DNA of 64,000 nucleotides, from positions 1 through 64,000 of the forward strand of contig NW_025947040.1 of assembly GCF_000764305.2 (NCBI RefSeq), in the 5' to 3' direction. Positions 23,401 to 34,585 of this stretch are shown in pieces. Positions within the stretch are counted from its first letter, which is position 1. Each line of letters begins with the position of its first letter. Origin of the DNA: Hyalella azteca. Lineage: Eukaryota; Arthropoda; Malacostraca; Amphipoda; Hyalellidae. The notes under the pieces were generated by a model. That model did no database searches and was not told where the DNA came from. It worked only from the letters and a program-made list of their open reading frames with translations. The translations under genes and the position numbers were made by a program.

Positions 23401-25507
23401 GCCGTATAAATAAAAAATCAGCCAGAATATGAGGAGCAATATGTTGGATGCAAGAATCAATATAAAAACGAAAAGTACTTAACAGCGTGCATGTGCCCTT
23501 TGGTCGGTGCGATATCCCTAGTTAAATAGTAGAATATAAGTAACAAATAGTGAGGTTAAACCGCGGCGCGTGGTTACACGGTATGAAGTGCCATACCTGA
23601 GGAATGAAAGACCTCTTGGATAATGAGAGACCCATGGGGACTCCAGTCAAGCAGAAGGATAAAAGGGATGCAAAGAGAGATATGAAGCAGCTAGGGTAGT
23701 GGAAGAGAACAAAGTATCAATGGAGCTCATGTCTTCTGCCTTAAATTAGATTATATGTTTAGCAGACCGATTAATACTGGACGTGAATTGGAAGATGATA
23801 AGTTACTTTACCACAAGATTACTCGTATTATCAAAGAGCTTTGTTAAGTTGAAGCATCTCACTGAAGGGAGACGTGGGAGACTGCAATTTGATTACGCTT
23901 TATTTGCGAGGTTTTTGGTTAAGACAGGCAGGATGTTAGCAAGCAAACCTAGCTTCAAAGACAGTTGAGGGCGGGAGACGTTTAAGAGTGCCTCTCTAAA
24001 ACACCACTTGTACAAATATGTATTTATTTTATTTATATAGAGAGGGATGGGGAGCACCGCAACTACCAAAGACGCCACGTTCATCATTTATTATTAGTGA
24101 CGGGTTCGATCCATCTAAACGTTCTGGTTCGTTTTAGCTCAAAACATTGGGTCAGCCCCGGACTATGAAACTCAAAAGATCCAAACTATCACCAAGATTT
24201 CCTTACTTCATCTTGATTAACTGAATAGATATTAACGTTGGACTGAAATTATTATCTACCTGACTGCGTCCATTCTTCCTTACATCTTAGCTCATCTTTC
24301 AGAACTGATGCCTCAGAAATTGAATGTTATACAGATCATGCGTTATTTGGGAGAATAATTTTCGGTGTTGAAGGGCTGAAAAATACGGGCCAAAGCATCG
24401 TACTGCCCTTGGTGATTGGCTAAAGTTGCTATGGCTAATATCAACGATGAAAATATTAGACGACCATCATCAGGTCCTACGGAGAACAGTTAGTAGAACA
24501 AACATGATGAGAGGAAGAAAAGTGACTTATAACACTGACTAAAAAGAAACAAGAATGACCGGCACGACATGCTGTCGGCACTAGCAATAGAAATGCCGAA
24601 GAGAACATTTCAGCTCGGATGATTTCAGCTTTACTAGAGGTTTAGGCCATTGTCGCTTACGGCAGCAACGCAAACAATAAAGAATAAAAGGATGCAAAAG
24701 ATTTAGCAGGAATAGAATCTAGAAGCTCCTACAAAAGAAGAAAGAGGTAAGAAGTTAAGAAAGAACGGAGGAGATGCTGAGGAATAATATTATGAAGCAC
24801 ATAGGAAGACTAAGACATGCCACAAGAGAACGAGACACAGCGACCACAGTCTAAGTTAGGCGAGAGGATGGAGTAAACCTGCGTTCGACATAGAGAGCTC
24901 TTGCGCTGACTTCGGAATCGACCAACTGCTCTGAAGGAACAATCCTAACCACGAAGAAGAAATGTTATTCTGATAAGAAATGTTCTACTCATGTTGCTGG
25001 AAACAAGTCGGTATGTCGAGTGAAGTCAGTGTACGAGCAAACGATGAAGAACGAGTCTACTACGTAACTGAATCACACGCAAAGCAGAAAACCACATCGG
25101 CACCACACAAGGCAACGCCGTTGTGGGGATTCTGGGTTGCGGGAACTATCCATAGCATTTTTGGCTCCGGCACTTCATACAGGTCATGCCACTGGCGGAG
25201 AGAATCTATAGCGCCATCTATTGATCCCTGTCTAGCCATGCTGGAAATCACGCTCCTTCAAACTTTATGGCTAATCATTTGCAAGTTAGGCACTCGGCGA
25301 CTAATATGAAACGCACTCTTAGCTTTTGTCCTTGTAAGGAAGAAATGACCACAATAAGGTAGTTTCAAATTGTTTGACGCAACGAAATTCGGAAAATTTT
25401 AGGAAATACTTTTGGTGTAAAATGTGAAAAAGTTTGCGCTAGTCGAGGGCTGTCCCCGAGTGATCATCTCACACTACTAATAATGGCACTCACGACGCAA
25501 TTCGTAC
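20403..25507 (-). other. wupA: TnI intron, 5.1 kb
   Basis: Contains the 25-bp minisatellite at 21030-21620. Otherwise no exon with matching phase was found. Around 24760-24900 there is an R-rich, LINE-tail-like minus/plus patch too decayed to assign. Confidence 0.5.
21030..21620. repeat. 25-bp minisatellite, about 23 copies
   Basis: Unit GTGTGGGTCCAACATCAAGG plus GCGTT, with many single-base variants and a few length variants. It yields long chance open frames on the plus strand that are not genes. Confidence 0.95.
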
Positions 25508-25608
25508 CTCATAATCTCGCCTCCGAACCTCATACTCAAGATCCCATTTCTGGGACTCGCAAAGGAACAATCGCTCGTGGTATTCCTTGCAGATTGCTTT
25601 AAGTTGTT
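25508..25608 (-). CDS. wupA: TnI alternative exon, version 3 (EQLKAICKEYHERLFLCESQ...)
   Basis: 101 nt, phase 1 in and phase 0 out, acceptor ATTATAG and donor GTACGAA. It reads EQLKAICKEYHERLFLCESQ then KWDLEYEVRRRDYE. It has the two cysteines and CESQKWDLEYEV typical of one class of fly exon 6. It is the best-conserved alternative and was used for the 378-residue length estimate. Confidence 0.93.
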
Positions 25609-25973
25609 CTATAATAGAATACTTTGTTAAAGCATAAACATTCGAGCTTTATGGCCCATGGCAAGAATGACATGGCGGTGCAACAGGTAAAACATACATA
25701 GACATCATGTACATGAAAATGTGTAACGCTCAGTCCGAAAAGAAACGCAAGAGGACCGGACTTCGCAGTCAAAACAAAGTTGTGACATATAACATGATGC
25801 CACAAAATGAGATGAAATTCCTCCATAAAAGCCTGTAAGAAAACAAAATTAACTACACCGTAATGAGTTAAAAAAAGCTTTTTAAGAGAGCCACGAGGCA
25901 AGCTTTGGCTCGTTTACTAGAGCAAACACTCGGGTGAGGCGATTCTCAGAGGGATGCACCATGGCTCGTTTAC

Positions 25974-26074
25974 CTGGTAGTCCCTCATTTTGATAGCATG
26001 ATCTAGGTCCCACTTGTCACCTTCAAGATCAGTTATGCGTTGTTGAAATTCCCTAAGGAGTGTTTGAAGTTCAG
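25974..26074 (-). CDS. wupA: TnI alternative exon, version 2 (AELQTLLREFQQRITDLEGD...)
   Basis: 101 nt, phase 1 in and phase 0 out, acceptor TTGTAG and donor GTAAACG. It reads AELQTLLREFQQRITDLEGD then KWDLDHAIKMRDYQ. It is the most divergent of the three copies, with FQQR for YHER and DHAIKMRDYQ for the EYEVRRRDYE end. Length and phases are identical to its neighbours, so it is interchangeable. Its downstream partner is the INELNIQVNDLRGK exon at 20402. Confidence 0.88.
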
Positions 26075-26209
26075 CTACAAACAGAAAATACAAAAGCGCA
26101 TTAGGGTCCGTTGCCCCACACAGACATGAATGGAAACAAAGGGAATAAACATTCTACATGATTACCGCTGGCAGAGCTGGGAACAACTGAGACTGAGACC
26201 TGTTTAAGG

Positions 26210-26490
26210 GGGGTGGTCAATAGGCTGATGTTTGAGGAGTATGAGGTACATTGAGGGTAGGTGAGGATGAGACCACACTGGGAACATGGATACCTGCTTG
26301 GGGGAGCGGTCAGGAGGCTGACGTTTGAGGAGTACGAGGTACATTGAAGGTAGAAGGTAGAAAGGTTGAGGATGAGACCACACTGGGGACATGGAGACCT
26401 GCTTAGGGGAGTAGTCAGGCGGAGGACGTTTGCGAGGTGTCAGGTAAACTTAGGATGGCAGGTTGAGGATGAGACCACACTGGGGACATC
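26210..26490. repeat. Tandem repeat, about 100-bp unit, about 2.5 copies, between alternative TnI exons
   Basis: Units share GGAGGCTGACGTTTGAGGAG, GAGGTACATTGA and GATGAGACCACACTGGGGAC. It separates alternative exon versions 1 and 2. Confidence 0.9.
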
Positions 26491-26988
26491 GAGGCACTCA
26501 TAGCGTTGTGTTTGTGTTTAGAGTGTCAGCAGCGAGGGTGCAAATGAATTGGAAAACCAACTTCGGCACGACAATCAAAATTTCTCTTCGATAAAAATGA
26601 AAATGTAACATCATGAAGGTTACAGCCATCTAGCTACTCTCGAAGCAGAGTTGAGGCCATTCATTAGAGCACCGATGCAGACCAAAAAGAATAATAACAT
26701 CGAGAAGCCACAAATTGTCCTTTTAAACGTGTGTTTCTTTAACTGAGTTAAGATTAACGAGGGGATAAAACAGCTGTTAGCGTATTGGCTTTTCAAATTC
26801 TTGTCAGTTGAACAGCAGAAGGCATGTAAGCCTCGAGCAACGCTCCTGACAAGTCTAGCCGCAAAAATCATAAAGAATAATTGAAAAAATAATTTGAATT
26901 AACTAAGTAAATTAAAATGATTCCAATTTAAACAGTTGGGTAACGCGAATGAATAAATGCGGCCCATGGTATCAGGCTTTACACAAAC

Positions 26989-27089
26989 CTCATAATCCTT
27001 GCGCATTACGTCCATTTCACAATCGTACTTTTTGTCTTCTATCTCAACAACTCGCTTGTGATACTCCTCAATAATGCTGCGCAGTTTGT
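26989..27089 (-). CDS. wupA: TnI alternative exon, version 1 (DKLRSIIEEYHKRVVEIE...)
   Basis: 101 nt, phase 1 in and phase 0 out, acceptor CTACAG and donor GTTTGTG. It reads DKLRSIIEEYHKRVVEIEDK then KYDCEMDVMRKDYE. It is one of three same-length, same-phase homologous exons, the arrangement of the mutually exclusive exon-6 set of Drosophila TnI. Selection of one copy is expected to tune the TnC-binding/inhibitory region by muscle type. The middle position KYD, where the other two have KWD, matches the fly exon type with KYDLEYD. Confidence 0.88.
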
Positions 27090-27589
27090 CTGTAGGTGGA
27101 GACCGTTTAGAGAGGACATGTCCAGCACATTTAACTACACCGTCAGCTCTTCTGATGCCTTCTCAGCGGTCTCAAATTTTCAAAATCAAAAATCAAAATG
27201 TCCACTTGGGGGGGGCTTCCGAGTTTCACGTAGGGTGAAATGTAATGTGTAAATGATTGACTGACTTCTACACAGTGAACATTTCTTGACTCGGCCTTGA
27301 TTTCTAGCATGGTATGAATGTGGTAGCGCAGTACGTTTTCCAATATGAAAAATACTTATTATTGCTAGAAAAACCATTGAGGTTTAACAATGTTATCCTG
27401 TTAGTAGCTGCCTTCTGATTCCATCAGACTATTTACACTAGATTTCGATGGAATACTGTCATGTCGACCTTAAATACAATTATTTTTAATCTGTTAAGCT
27501 ATTTACACTGTTTATAAGCACAGAAATCTTGGCAGAGGCAAGATTTATGATAAATGGTGATAAATGAACCATGTTGGAGTGACGGGACG

Positions 27590-27810
27590 GTTGGGGCGGG
27601 ACGAATTGAAGAAACGACGTTCAATGGGATGTCAAGTTTGTTCATGGAGTGGGATTAATACTGTGAAGGGGCAGACCAAAGTGAAGAAATATTCAATGGG
27701 ATGTTATGTCTACTCATGGAGCGGGATTAATACTATGAACGGTCGGAGCGAAGTGAAAGGACCGCATTCAATGAGATATGAGGTCTGCTCATAGAGTGGG
27801 ACTTGGACTT
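27590..27810. repeat. Tandem repeat, about 65-bp unit, three diverged copies
   Basis: Units share TTCAATGGGATGT, CATGGAGTGGGATTAATACT and a GAAGTGAAG-type end. Confidence 0.8.
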
Positions 27811-29214
27811 TGAGGGAGAGAGTAAAGTCCAGTCGAGTTCTGATGCAGGATTCCTAATTTGAGAGAGGTGCAGTCTAGTCAAAATGTAAGCCAGGAACTA
27901 TATCGTGGATAAGATACGATCCTGTCAGATTCTGAGGCAGGACTATCTGTGAAAGAACGAAAATTCCAGAAAGTTCTAACGAAGGAATAGTACCACGAAT
28001 TGTACTTGATAGTAAATCCATCTTTTCTATATGATATCTAACGCGATTTGCCAGCTAATGTTTATAGTTGAGTTAATGATTGTTGAGGTGACAAATGGAA
28101 GATGGCGGTGATAGTGAAAACGAAACCTAGAGCTATTGGGGCTCTTGGCCGGAACGGTTTACGCAAAACTCACAAAAATACACAGTAAATAAAGTTAATT
28201 TTAATGGAAGCAGCGGAAGCAAACTTAGGCTGGAATGATTCATAAAAAAATCAAGTAACTACCGCTTATGAAATGGTACGGATAGTTAAAAAATCAAAGA
28301 TCTACATGAATTACAGGGTATCGTTACTTCAAGAACACAATTACTAATCAAATGTCCCCGCTTATACTTTTCAAAACCATTGAAAATATTAGTAGTCGAA
28401 TTTGATTCCTTTAATTATCTACTGGCTCAAGTTCCTCAATTGTGAAAGGCTAAGGGTTAGAAAAGGAATAAATTTACCGAGGGACTTTATTAAAGCGGAG
28501 CGGTTTAGCTTTAAAGGAACGGGATGTTGGCAGGCGTTATTTCTTACTGCAACTGAAAATTAAACTTCTTAGAGCTAAATTATATTGACTTGCTGTTTCA
28601 ATCATCATCGTCCCTAAACTTATTATCGAAATGAATTTTTTATAACGAAATACCAGTTTTTGAAACAGTGCCTGAGCCTACAATTATCAGCACCCAAATT
28701 CATCGAAATCCCACTTTTATTATCAGCATTAATAAATAGGCCAGTCGCGTAGCAGTCAGCAATATATATTTTCCCCTTTATACAATAAAATTTCAATCTT
28801 GATGATATTCGTTGGTCCCTATGCCTCCCAGTGTGATTGTTTTTCTTAAACCTCCATTTAGAAAATCACTCATGCAAACGAGTGTCTGCAAAAAAACTCT
28901 TAGGTCACATTGTGGATAAAAATTATTATTTCCGAAAAATTTTCTTGTGACTCTTATTAATCCTGCTGGGACAGCAATTGAGTTTTTGCTTATCTTAGCT
29001 CAAACGATTGACAGTGATAGGCAACGCTTCTAGTTCGTGCTGTATTGTTCTGTCTAATCGAAATATGCTCGATTGAAATGTCTAGACTCTAGATTGTAAT
29101 GTCTAGAATATAATGTTTTTGTCCGAGTTTCTGAATAAGCCAGATTTGGGGCGGATGTAAGCCGTGCAGGATTTGGCCATAGAAGACCACTATTTGTGTG
29201 GAATTAGAGAGGCC

Positions 29215-29315
29215 TTCTTAGGGATGGACCGGCGTGGGAATGAAAAGTTACATATGGAATGGTCCACATGGTGGGCCGGTGTGGGAATGAAAAATTACAC
29301 ATGGAATGGTCCGCA
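29215..29315. repeat. 51-bp direct repeat, two copies
   Basis: Both copies read GGTGTGGGAATGAAAA, then TTACA(C/T)ATGGAATGGTCC and CATGG. Confidence 0.85.
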
Positions 29316-30133
29316 TGGGTTGCTGAGACGGAGGTCGTGTGTACAAAAATGGGTTTACGGAGAGGAGGTTGACAAAAGGTGTAGCCATATTTCTACGGGA
29401 GACATAGAACATGGAATGAGATCTCGAAGAGAACATACAATGTATAAATAGCATGGTTTTGTGTACCCTATAATATGAACGCAACAATAATTTAAAAATA
29501 CAAAAATTTGAAAAAAGTCCCTAGCAAAATCTGAATGGAGGAGACCCTGGAGTGCAAGAGGAAGACAATATCTGCTGAGAAGAATAAAGAAATACAGAAA
29601 TTATTATTAGACGTAAAAAATATATATTGCCAACTAGTGTCATTGAGGCATTATACAATCACCGGCTTATTTCATTACCTAGAATTCATTTAGTTGAAAA
29701 ATTCCTCCTAGCCGGACATCTAAAACTTGATTTTCAATCTAATATGCCATCTTTTCGCTAGTTTCATTGTGTATATATCCATTTAAAACAGTTCCGTTCG
29801 ATAACTCCTGCAAGAGCGATCACAAGCACACATACCATCAAAAGAGGTGGTAATAATGAATTCTTGCTAAAAAAGAGCAAAGTGGCTTTAGTATCAATGT
29901 AATGCTCAAGGACATCCAAATGATATGGAATCACATTTTCATAAGATATTGATTTGCTAATTCAAGTTATCCTAAATCAGTTATAAGAAGTTAATTTACG
30001 CTCTGTCAATAAAATTTGTCAGACTCTTCCAATCTATCTTCAACTTCTCAATGCCCTAACTTTCCAATAACCCTTTGAATAATTATGCTTCAACTCAGTA
30101 GCCTTCTTCACACAAGAGTTATTAGAGACTCAC

Positions 30134-30196
30134 CTATCCGACACATCGACCCCAGTTTACTATACTCTTCAACAATTTGCTCACGTCGTGTGATCT
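30134..30196 (-). CDS. wupA: Candidate 63-nt cassette exon in TnI
   Basis: Bounded by AG (GCTGGCAG) and an excellent donor (GATAG|GTGAGT). It is exactly 63 nt, and if entered in phase 1 it leaves in phase 1, so it could be added between the 31,071 exon and the alternative exon set without breaking the frame. It would encode EITRREQIVEEYSKLGSMCR and one more residue. IVEEYSK resembles IIEEYHK of the alternative exon at 27.0 kb, but the second half shows no likeness. The acceptor lacks a pyrimidine tract. It may be a decayed fourth copy or chance. Confidence 0.2.
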   Translation of the reverse strand, partial: RSHDVSKLLKSIVNWGRCVG

Positions 30197-30729
30197 CTGC
30201 CAGCTTTCACTTATTTTAAATTACCTTCGCAAACTGAATTTCCCAGCCTTGTGCAGACAATTGATGAATTCAGTATTAACCATCAACAAACGACTAACAC
30301 GACAACACTACATCTATGTCAATCATACTAAAACTAAATACAATTCAGGTTCAACTTTCTATTCGCAAAATTCTTTTAGACCTTTGCTCTCATCTCAGAC
30401 TTCAGCATTCTTAATTAAAGGCCCTTTTCAGTAAAACCTTTAATAAATAAAGTGTTCAAGACCGTTGCGTTCTAAGTAATAATAAAGTGTTCAAGACCAT
30501 TGATTTTTAAGACCGTTCTCTTCGAACTCAATGAGCACTAGCATTTGTTCGATAAAAATAATCTAATATAATCTTGTGTTCCGTAACAACAGAATTCTGG
30601 AAATTTACGCAGTCAAAATTCATGCAGTCATATAAATGTTTACAACGTCCTAAAATGCGTCGGTGTTAAAACACCTGAAAGTAACTAGGATGGGAATCTT
30701 TAAGTTTTTTTATTAAACACGGACATATT

Positions 30730-31015
30730 GTTGAATCTTCACGAGCATGCTGGCGTTTGCCTAACAAACCGACTTGTTGAACTGTTGCGGCCCGCCCGCG
30801 AATTAGATTTGACTCGAATATCCAAATAGTTGTTGAACTTTCGCGGCCCGCAAATTAGACAGGACCCAAGTAACCGACTAGGTGTTGAACTGTTGCAGCC
30901 CGCAAACTAGGTTCATCAGACCTAGGTAAGAACTTTATGTTGATTCCTTAAGTCCCCGTAAACTAGATCGAACTGTAACCCACTAGATGTTGAACCGTTA
31001 CCGCCCCGCGAACTA
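30730..31015. repeat. Tandem repeat, 60-70-bp unit, about four copies
   Basis: Units share TGTTGAACTGTTGCGGCCCG, CGAATTAGA and a variable AAGTAACCGACTAG part. It starts about 55 bp after the donor of the 31,071 exon. Confidence 0.85.
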
Positions 31016-31070
31016 AGTTGTTTTTTCTTCAAACTCACCGACCCCTTCAACCTGAGTTGGTTGTGTTTAC

Positions 31071-31194
31071 CTTCATTAGCTCCATCCAGATTTTTGGGCT
31101 GGCCACAGCGCTCGTCGATGATCTTGCGCCTTTCGGCGGCTTTCCTCTCCTGCTCCTTTTTGAGCTCCTCAGCAGCTTTCTTACGCAACAACAG
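31071..31194 (-). CDS. wupA: TnI exon LLLRKKAAEELKKEQERKAAE...
   Basis: 124 nt, enters in phase 0 after acceptor CCGGCAG (31195) and leaves in phase 1 at donor GTAAAC (31070). It encodes 41 residues starting LLLRKKAAEELKKEQERKAA and ending CGQPKNLDGANE plus one G. This is the strongly conserved TnI helix that pairs with troponin T. The outgoing base G joins any of the three alternative exons at 27.0, 26.0 and 25.5 kb, all of which expect phase 1. Confidence 0.95.
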
Positions 31195-31597
31195 CTGCCG
31201 GAGTCACATAAATATATCAATTAATTGGACACGGCCATTAATCGCGAGAAATTTTCAACAGAAATATATTGTGAAATAACGTTGTTGTCAGTATGAAAGG
31301 TCAGTCAGCAATTCTGAGTCTCGGTCAGAAATTGTTTGACCGAAATTTAACCTCCAGATCTTGGACTTCAAGTTCGGGAATTCAAGCAAGGATTTACTCT
31401 GCTTAGTACACGTTAACCCATACCAACCACGACATGACCTAAAGTAAGTGTGTCAACTAATTTGAGAAAATTAAAAAACTTTGTGGCAACTGAAATTATT
31501 TAACTGATTCCCGAGGAGAGATGTGCTATTATAATTTTTTCGGTGGTTTGCTCCACTGACTCGCTGAAACCTAATAATCACTCAAACCTGCACTCAC

Positions 31598-31723
31598 CCT
31601 GAGCTTCTTCTTGCGCTCTGGTGTCATGAAGCCTTTCTTGGCCTTCTTTTGGCTGGATTCTTCGAGCCTTTTGCGTACATCGGCCTTTTTCTTCTCGATC
31701 TCCAAGGCCTTCTGTCTTGCAGC
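31598..31723 (-). CDS. wupA: TnI exon with [11 protein letters not shown]
   Basis: 126 nt (42 codons), phase 0 to 0, acceptor CCAACAG and donor GTGAGTG. It encodes [20 protein letters not shown], then a lysine-rich stretch and the invertebrate TnI signature [14 protein letters not shown]. In TnI this part precedes the coiled coil with TnT and the first TnC-binding region. Alignment in memory with insect TnI is unambiguous. Confidence 0.95.
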
Positions 31724-34537
31724 CTGTTGGTAACCAAACGATTAGTGCACAGAAAAGTCGTGAAAAATCCTATGCCCAACCAATCTGAATAATTTATCTA
31801 CCTGCCAGTACCAAACAAACCTTACACTAATAATAACTAACTGACAAAAAAATGTCAAATTAAAAACCAGTCAAAAGTGGTAATACAAATGAAGATGAAG
31901 GAAACAAGTTATAGCCTGAAAAAGAAGAGAAAGTTAATACCTGAAAAGAAATGATTTAGGAAAAGATGAAGCGATTGATTTCATTAAATTTAGTGATCAA
32001 ACAAAGTTTTAAGAAATTGGGATAGGTTACGTGTGTGATTCCCGAGGTAAAGCTGAAGGCAATTGGAGAGCACCGCCCTCGCTTCCATTTCTAAATTTTA
32101 TGAATGATTAACAAGGAAAAACGACAATGACAAACAAGGTATGATGCTATGCTTTCTTAAAACTTTGCAGCTGACCAACGACAAACGTATTACTACGCAT
32201 CGTCAACGCTGACACACGTATTACTACGCGTCGTCATCGCTATTACGCGTATTAATACGTATGAACGTGGACACACATTACTACGCGTCACCGCAGCTGC
32301 AAGTCACTTCCCTTCGCGGGTGGTGACCGCAACATCGCGACGGGACAGTGTGCACAAAATGTCTCCAGACATCCAGTGCCAGACGTTATGCCTCGTAGTT
32401 CTGGATACAGTGTAAGAGGATTGTCTCTGATCAGGCATGTGTAAATTCGTCATTGGAATCGGTTTGATCTGTAGATTTATTTCAATATCCATTAGGAAGA
32501 TGTCACCCGCCTGCAAAATCCCGAATCACTTGACATAACGAAATTCCCGCTGCACGATTCTGATTGTAAGAATATCTACCGGCTGAGCCAGAATTGTGGT
32601 GTGACGCCTTGTAAAATGAATAAGTATTGATGCCAAAGCATCGTCCATTGTTACTGTTGCTATTTTCATTCAATATCGGCGGCGTCGTCGTAGCATGGAC
32701 AGGGACATTTTGCTCCTGCGGGTCAGGGAAGATGGGGGGCTGGTGAGATCGACATTAGCCGTCACCTCAGCCCCCCACCTCCAGCGGAGGGGAGACGATC
32801 CCTCCACGCCAGCACACGTATTTCCGTCGCATCATATTCAGGGCCACGACACTTTACAAAAACAAATGCACCATAAAGAATATTCAAGACTTTTAAGCCA
32901 GAGGTGAGCGTACTGAGTTTAGATAACATTAGAATAATGTTCAATTACTCCAATATCATCTACTCCGCAGCATCACGATTGTAAGGCAGAAAAATTCTTT
33001 ATCTTAGAAACATATTTAATTTGGAAGATCATAAGAAGATATTTCCCAGATCATTTCCGTTAGCTTCAATGGCACGAAGATGACGTTCGACTAAAGAGTG
33101 CTGGTTAGGCAACGTCGACTCCCGTCCGCCGCTCTACCAGACCTAAAGCCACCGACCCGAGGAATGACTTGTTGGCATGCAAGCAGCCTTCTTGCCACTG
33201 AGATATTTCTTTTCAAAAATTTAAACTCATTTTCGATACTTTATGCTTATATTTTCAGATAGATAGATTAATTGTAGATATAAATGTCAAAGCATGAGTG
33301 GAGGGCATATTAGACACCCCATTGGCAGAGAAGCGTTGCGAGTTCGTGAATGATCTACGCGTGGCAAACTAGGTGGTGCCCGGGCTTCGGAAAAGAGGGA
33401 CTCTGCGGCACTCTAAACCGTGAATCATTTCTTATTTAATTGTACATTTATTCATAGTACAAGCAATCTTGTCGCTAGTGCACGGAATGATTCATTTTTT
33501 TAAAAGATTTATTTAAATAACTCGTGGAACATTTTATTTCGATCAAACTCGAAGAATTCAGTTCCCAGTGATTGAACTCGATTATACCATTTTAGACTGA
33601 TATCGATATAAAAATCACGGTTCACTATGTGAGTAAACACATATTTGAAATAGATACCTTCGTGAGATAACTCCTACAATAATAGCCTCCTGACTTGACT
33701 CACTAATTGCCTATTGCTGAGCATCATTCAATTCACAGAAGTCCGAGCAGCACCGAAGTGTCAAGTTAGTGGCGGGCAGCAACCAACCAGCTCGTTTACT
33801 AACTAAATTACTTGTCTCATATCGATCTCGTTTTACAATTCAAACGAGTTTTTTAAATCTTTTTCAGTGTAATTCATATTATTACTTTCTTCATTCATGT
33901 CATTCAATGATGAAAGAATCATGAATGTTTGTTTATTCATCATTGCTTCGATTTTTGAACAGTTTAATCGCCAGTTGATCAAGTAAGCCGGCTGGGAACA
34001 TGCGGGTTGGTCACAGCCCAGACACGCAGAGCAGTTGCGGGGCGTACATACTCACAGATACTGCATAAAATTTCCCAGTTATTCTGCTCAGCCTTCAATG
34101 CCTGTTATTAAGTCAATAGTAGTGTAATAAAAAGTTTAGAGCAGCTTATTGTATTCAGTTAAAAATTATTCCAACAGCTGTCGTTACGTTCCTTGAAGAG
34201 GAGAAATTGTAGCTATCAAGTCGCATAATTCAAGGCAATTCATTATTACAAGATCTCTGAATTACGTTCTGCAGTTTTTCTTCAATGGATAGTCAATTCA
34301 ATAAATTTTTTGGCGAAACATTATTTACAAAATTAATTTCATGACCGTAACTAAAAAGAGGGCAATTTCGCATATTTACATTATTGACAAATGTAGTCAA
34401 AGTTACACACTATCCCACTATTTGATTCTCCATATTTTGAAAGTCAATGCTATACTTCAAAGACTATAAATGATCCCCGTATGTGCCCGCTACACCGCAG
34501 CATGCAGTTAGAAACACAGCACTCTGAGCACACCTAC
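31724..34537 (-). other. wupA: TnI intron, 2.8 kb
   Basis: Contains a short repeat at 32176-32290 (ATTACTACGCGTCGTCATCG-like, about four diverged units), GC-richer patches at 32690-32830 and 33100-33180, and no recognised exon. Confidence 0.5.
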
Positions 34538-34585
34538 TTCCAGCATAGCGGCCTGCCGCTTAGCTACCTCGGCTTTGGCCTTCTC
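34538..34585 (-). CDS. wupA: TnI charged exon EKAKAEVAKRQAAMLE
   Basis: 48 nt, phase 0 to 0, after acceptor CCCACAG and before donor GTAGGTG. It encodes a helix-forming charged segment, EKAKAEVAKRQAAMLE, leading into the [13 protein letters not shown] exon. A second possible donor inside it (GAG|GTAGCT after 34568) would shorten the exon to 18 nt (EKAKAE), also phase 0. The longer form is preferred because GTAGGT has a G at +5 and the extra ten residues look coding. Confidence 0.75.

Larger units (their letters stand above)
27090..30133 (-). other. wupA: TnI intron upstream of the alternative exons
   Basis: Holds a 3-copy repeat at 27590-27810 and a 51-bp dimer at 29215-29315. No fourth 101-nt exon could be recognised; the only candidate is the 63-nt segment at 30134-30196. 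Confidence 0.5.

Noticed and set aside
24760..24970. Possible RTE-type LINE tail (RNNIMKHIGRLRHAT-like)
   Set aside because: Too short and too decayed to name.
34040..34110. Exon-like ALKAEQNN segment in TnI intron (acceptor TAATAACAG, donor GTGAGTATG)
   Set aside because: Its length (46 nt) does not keep the frame between neighbouring phase-0 exons, and the second half does not look coding.
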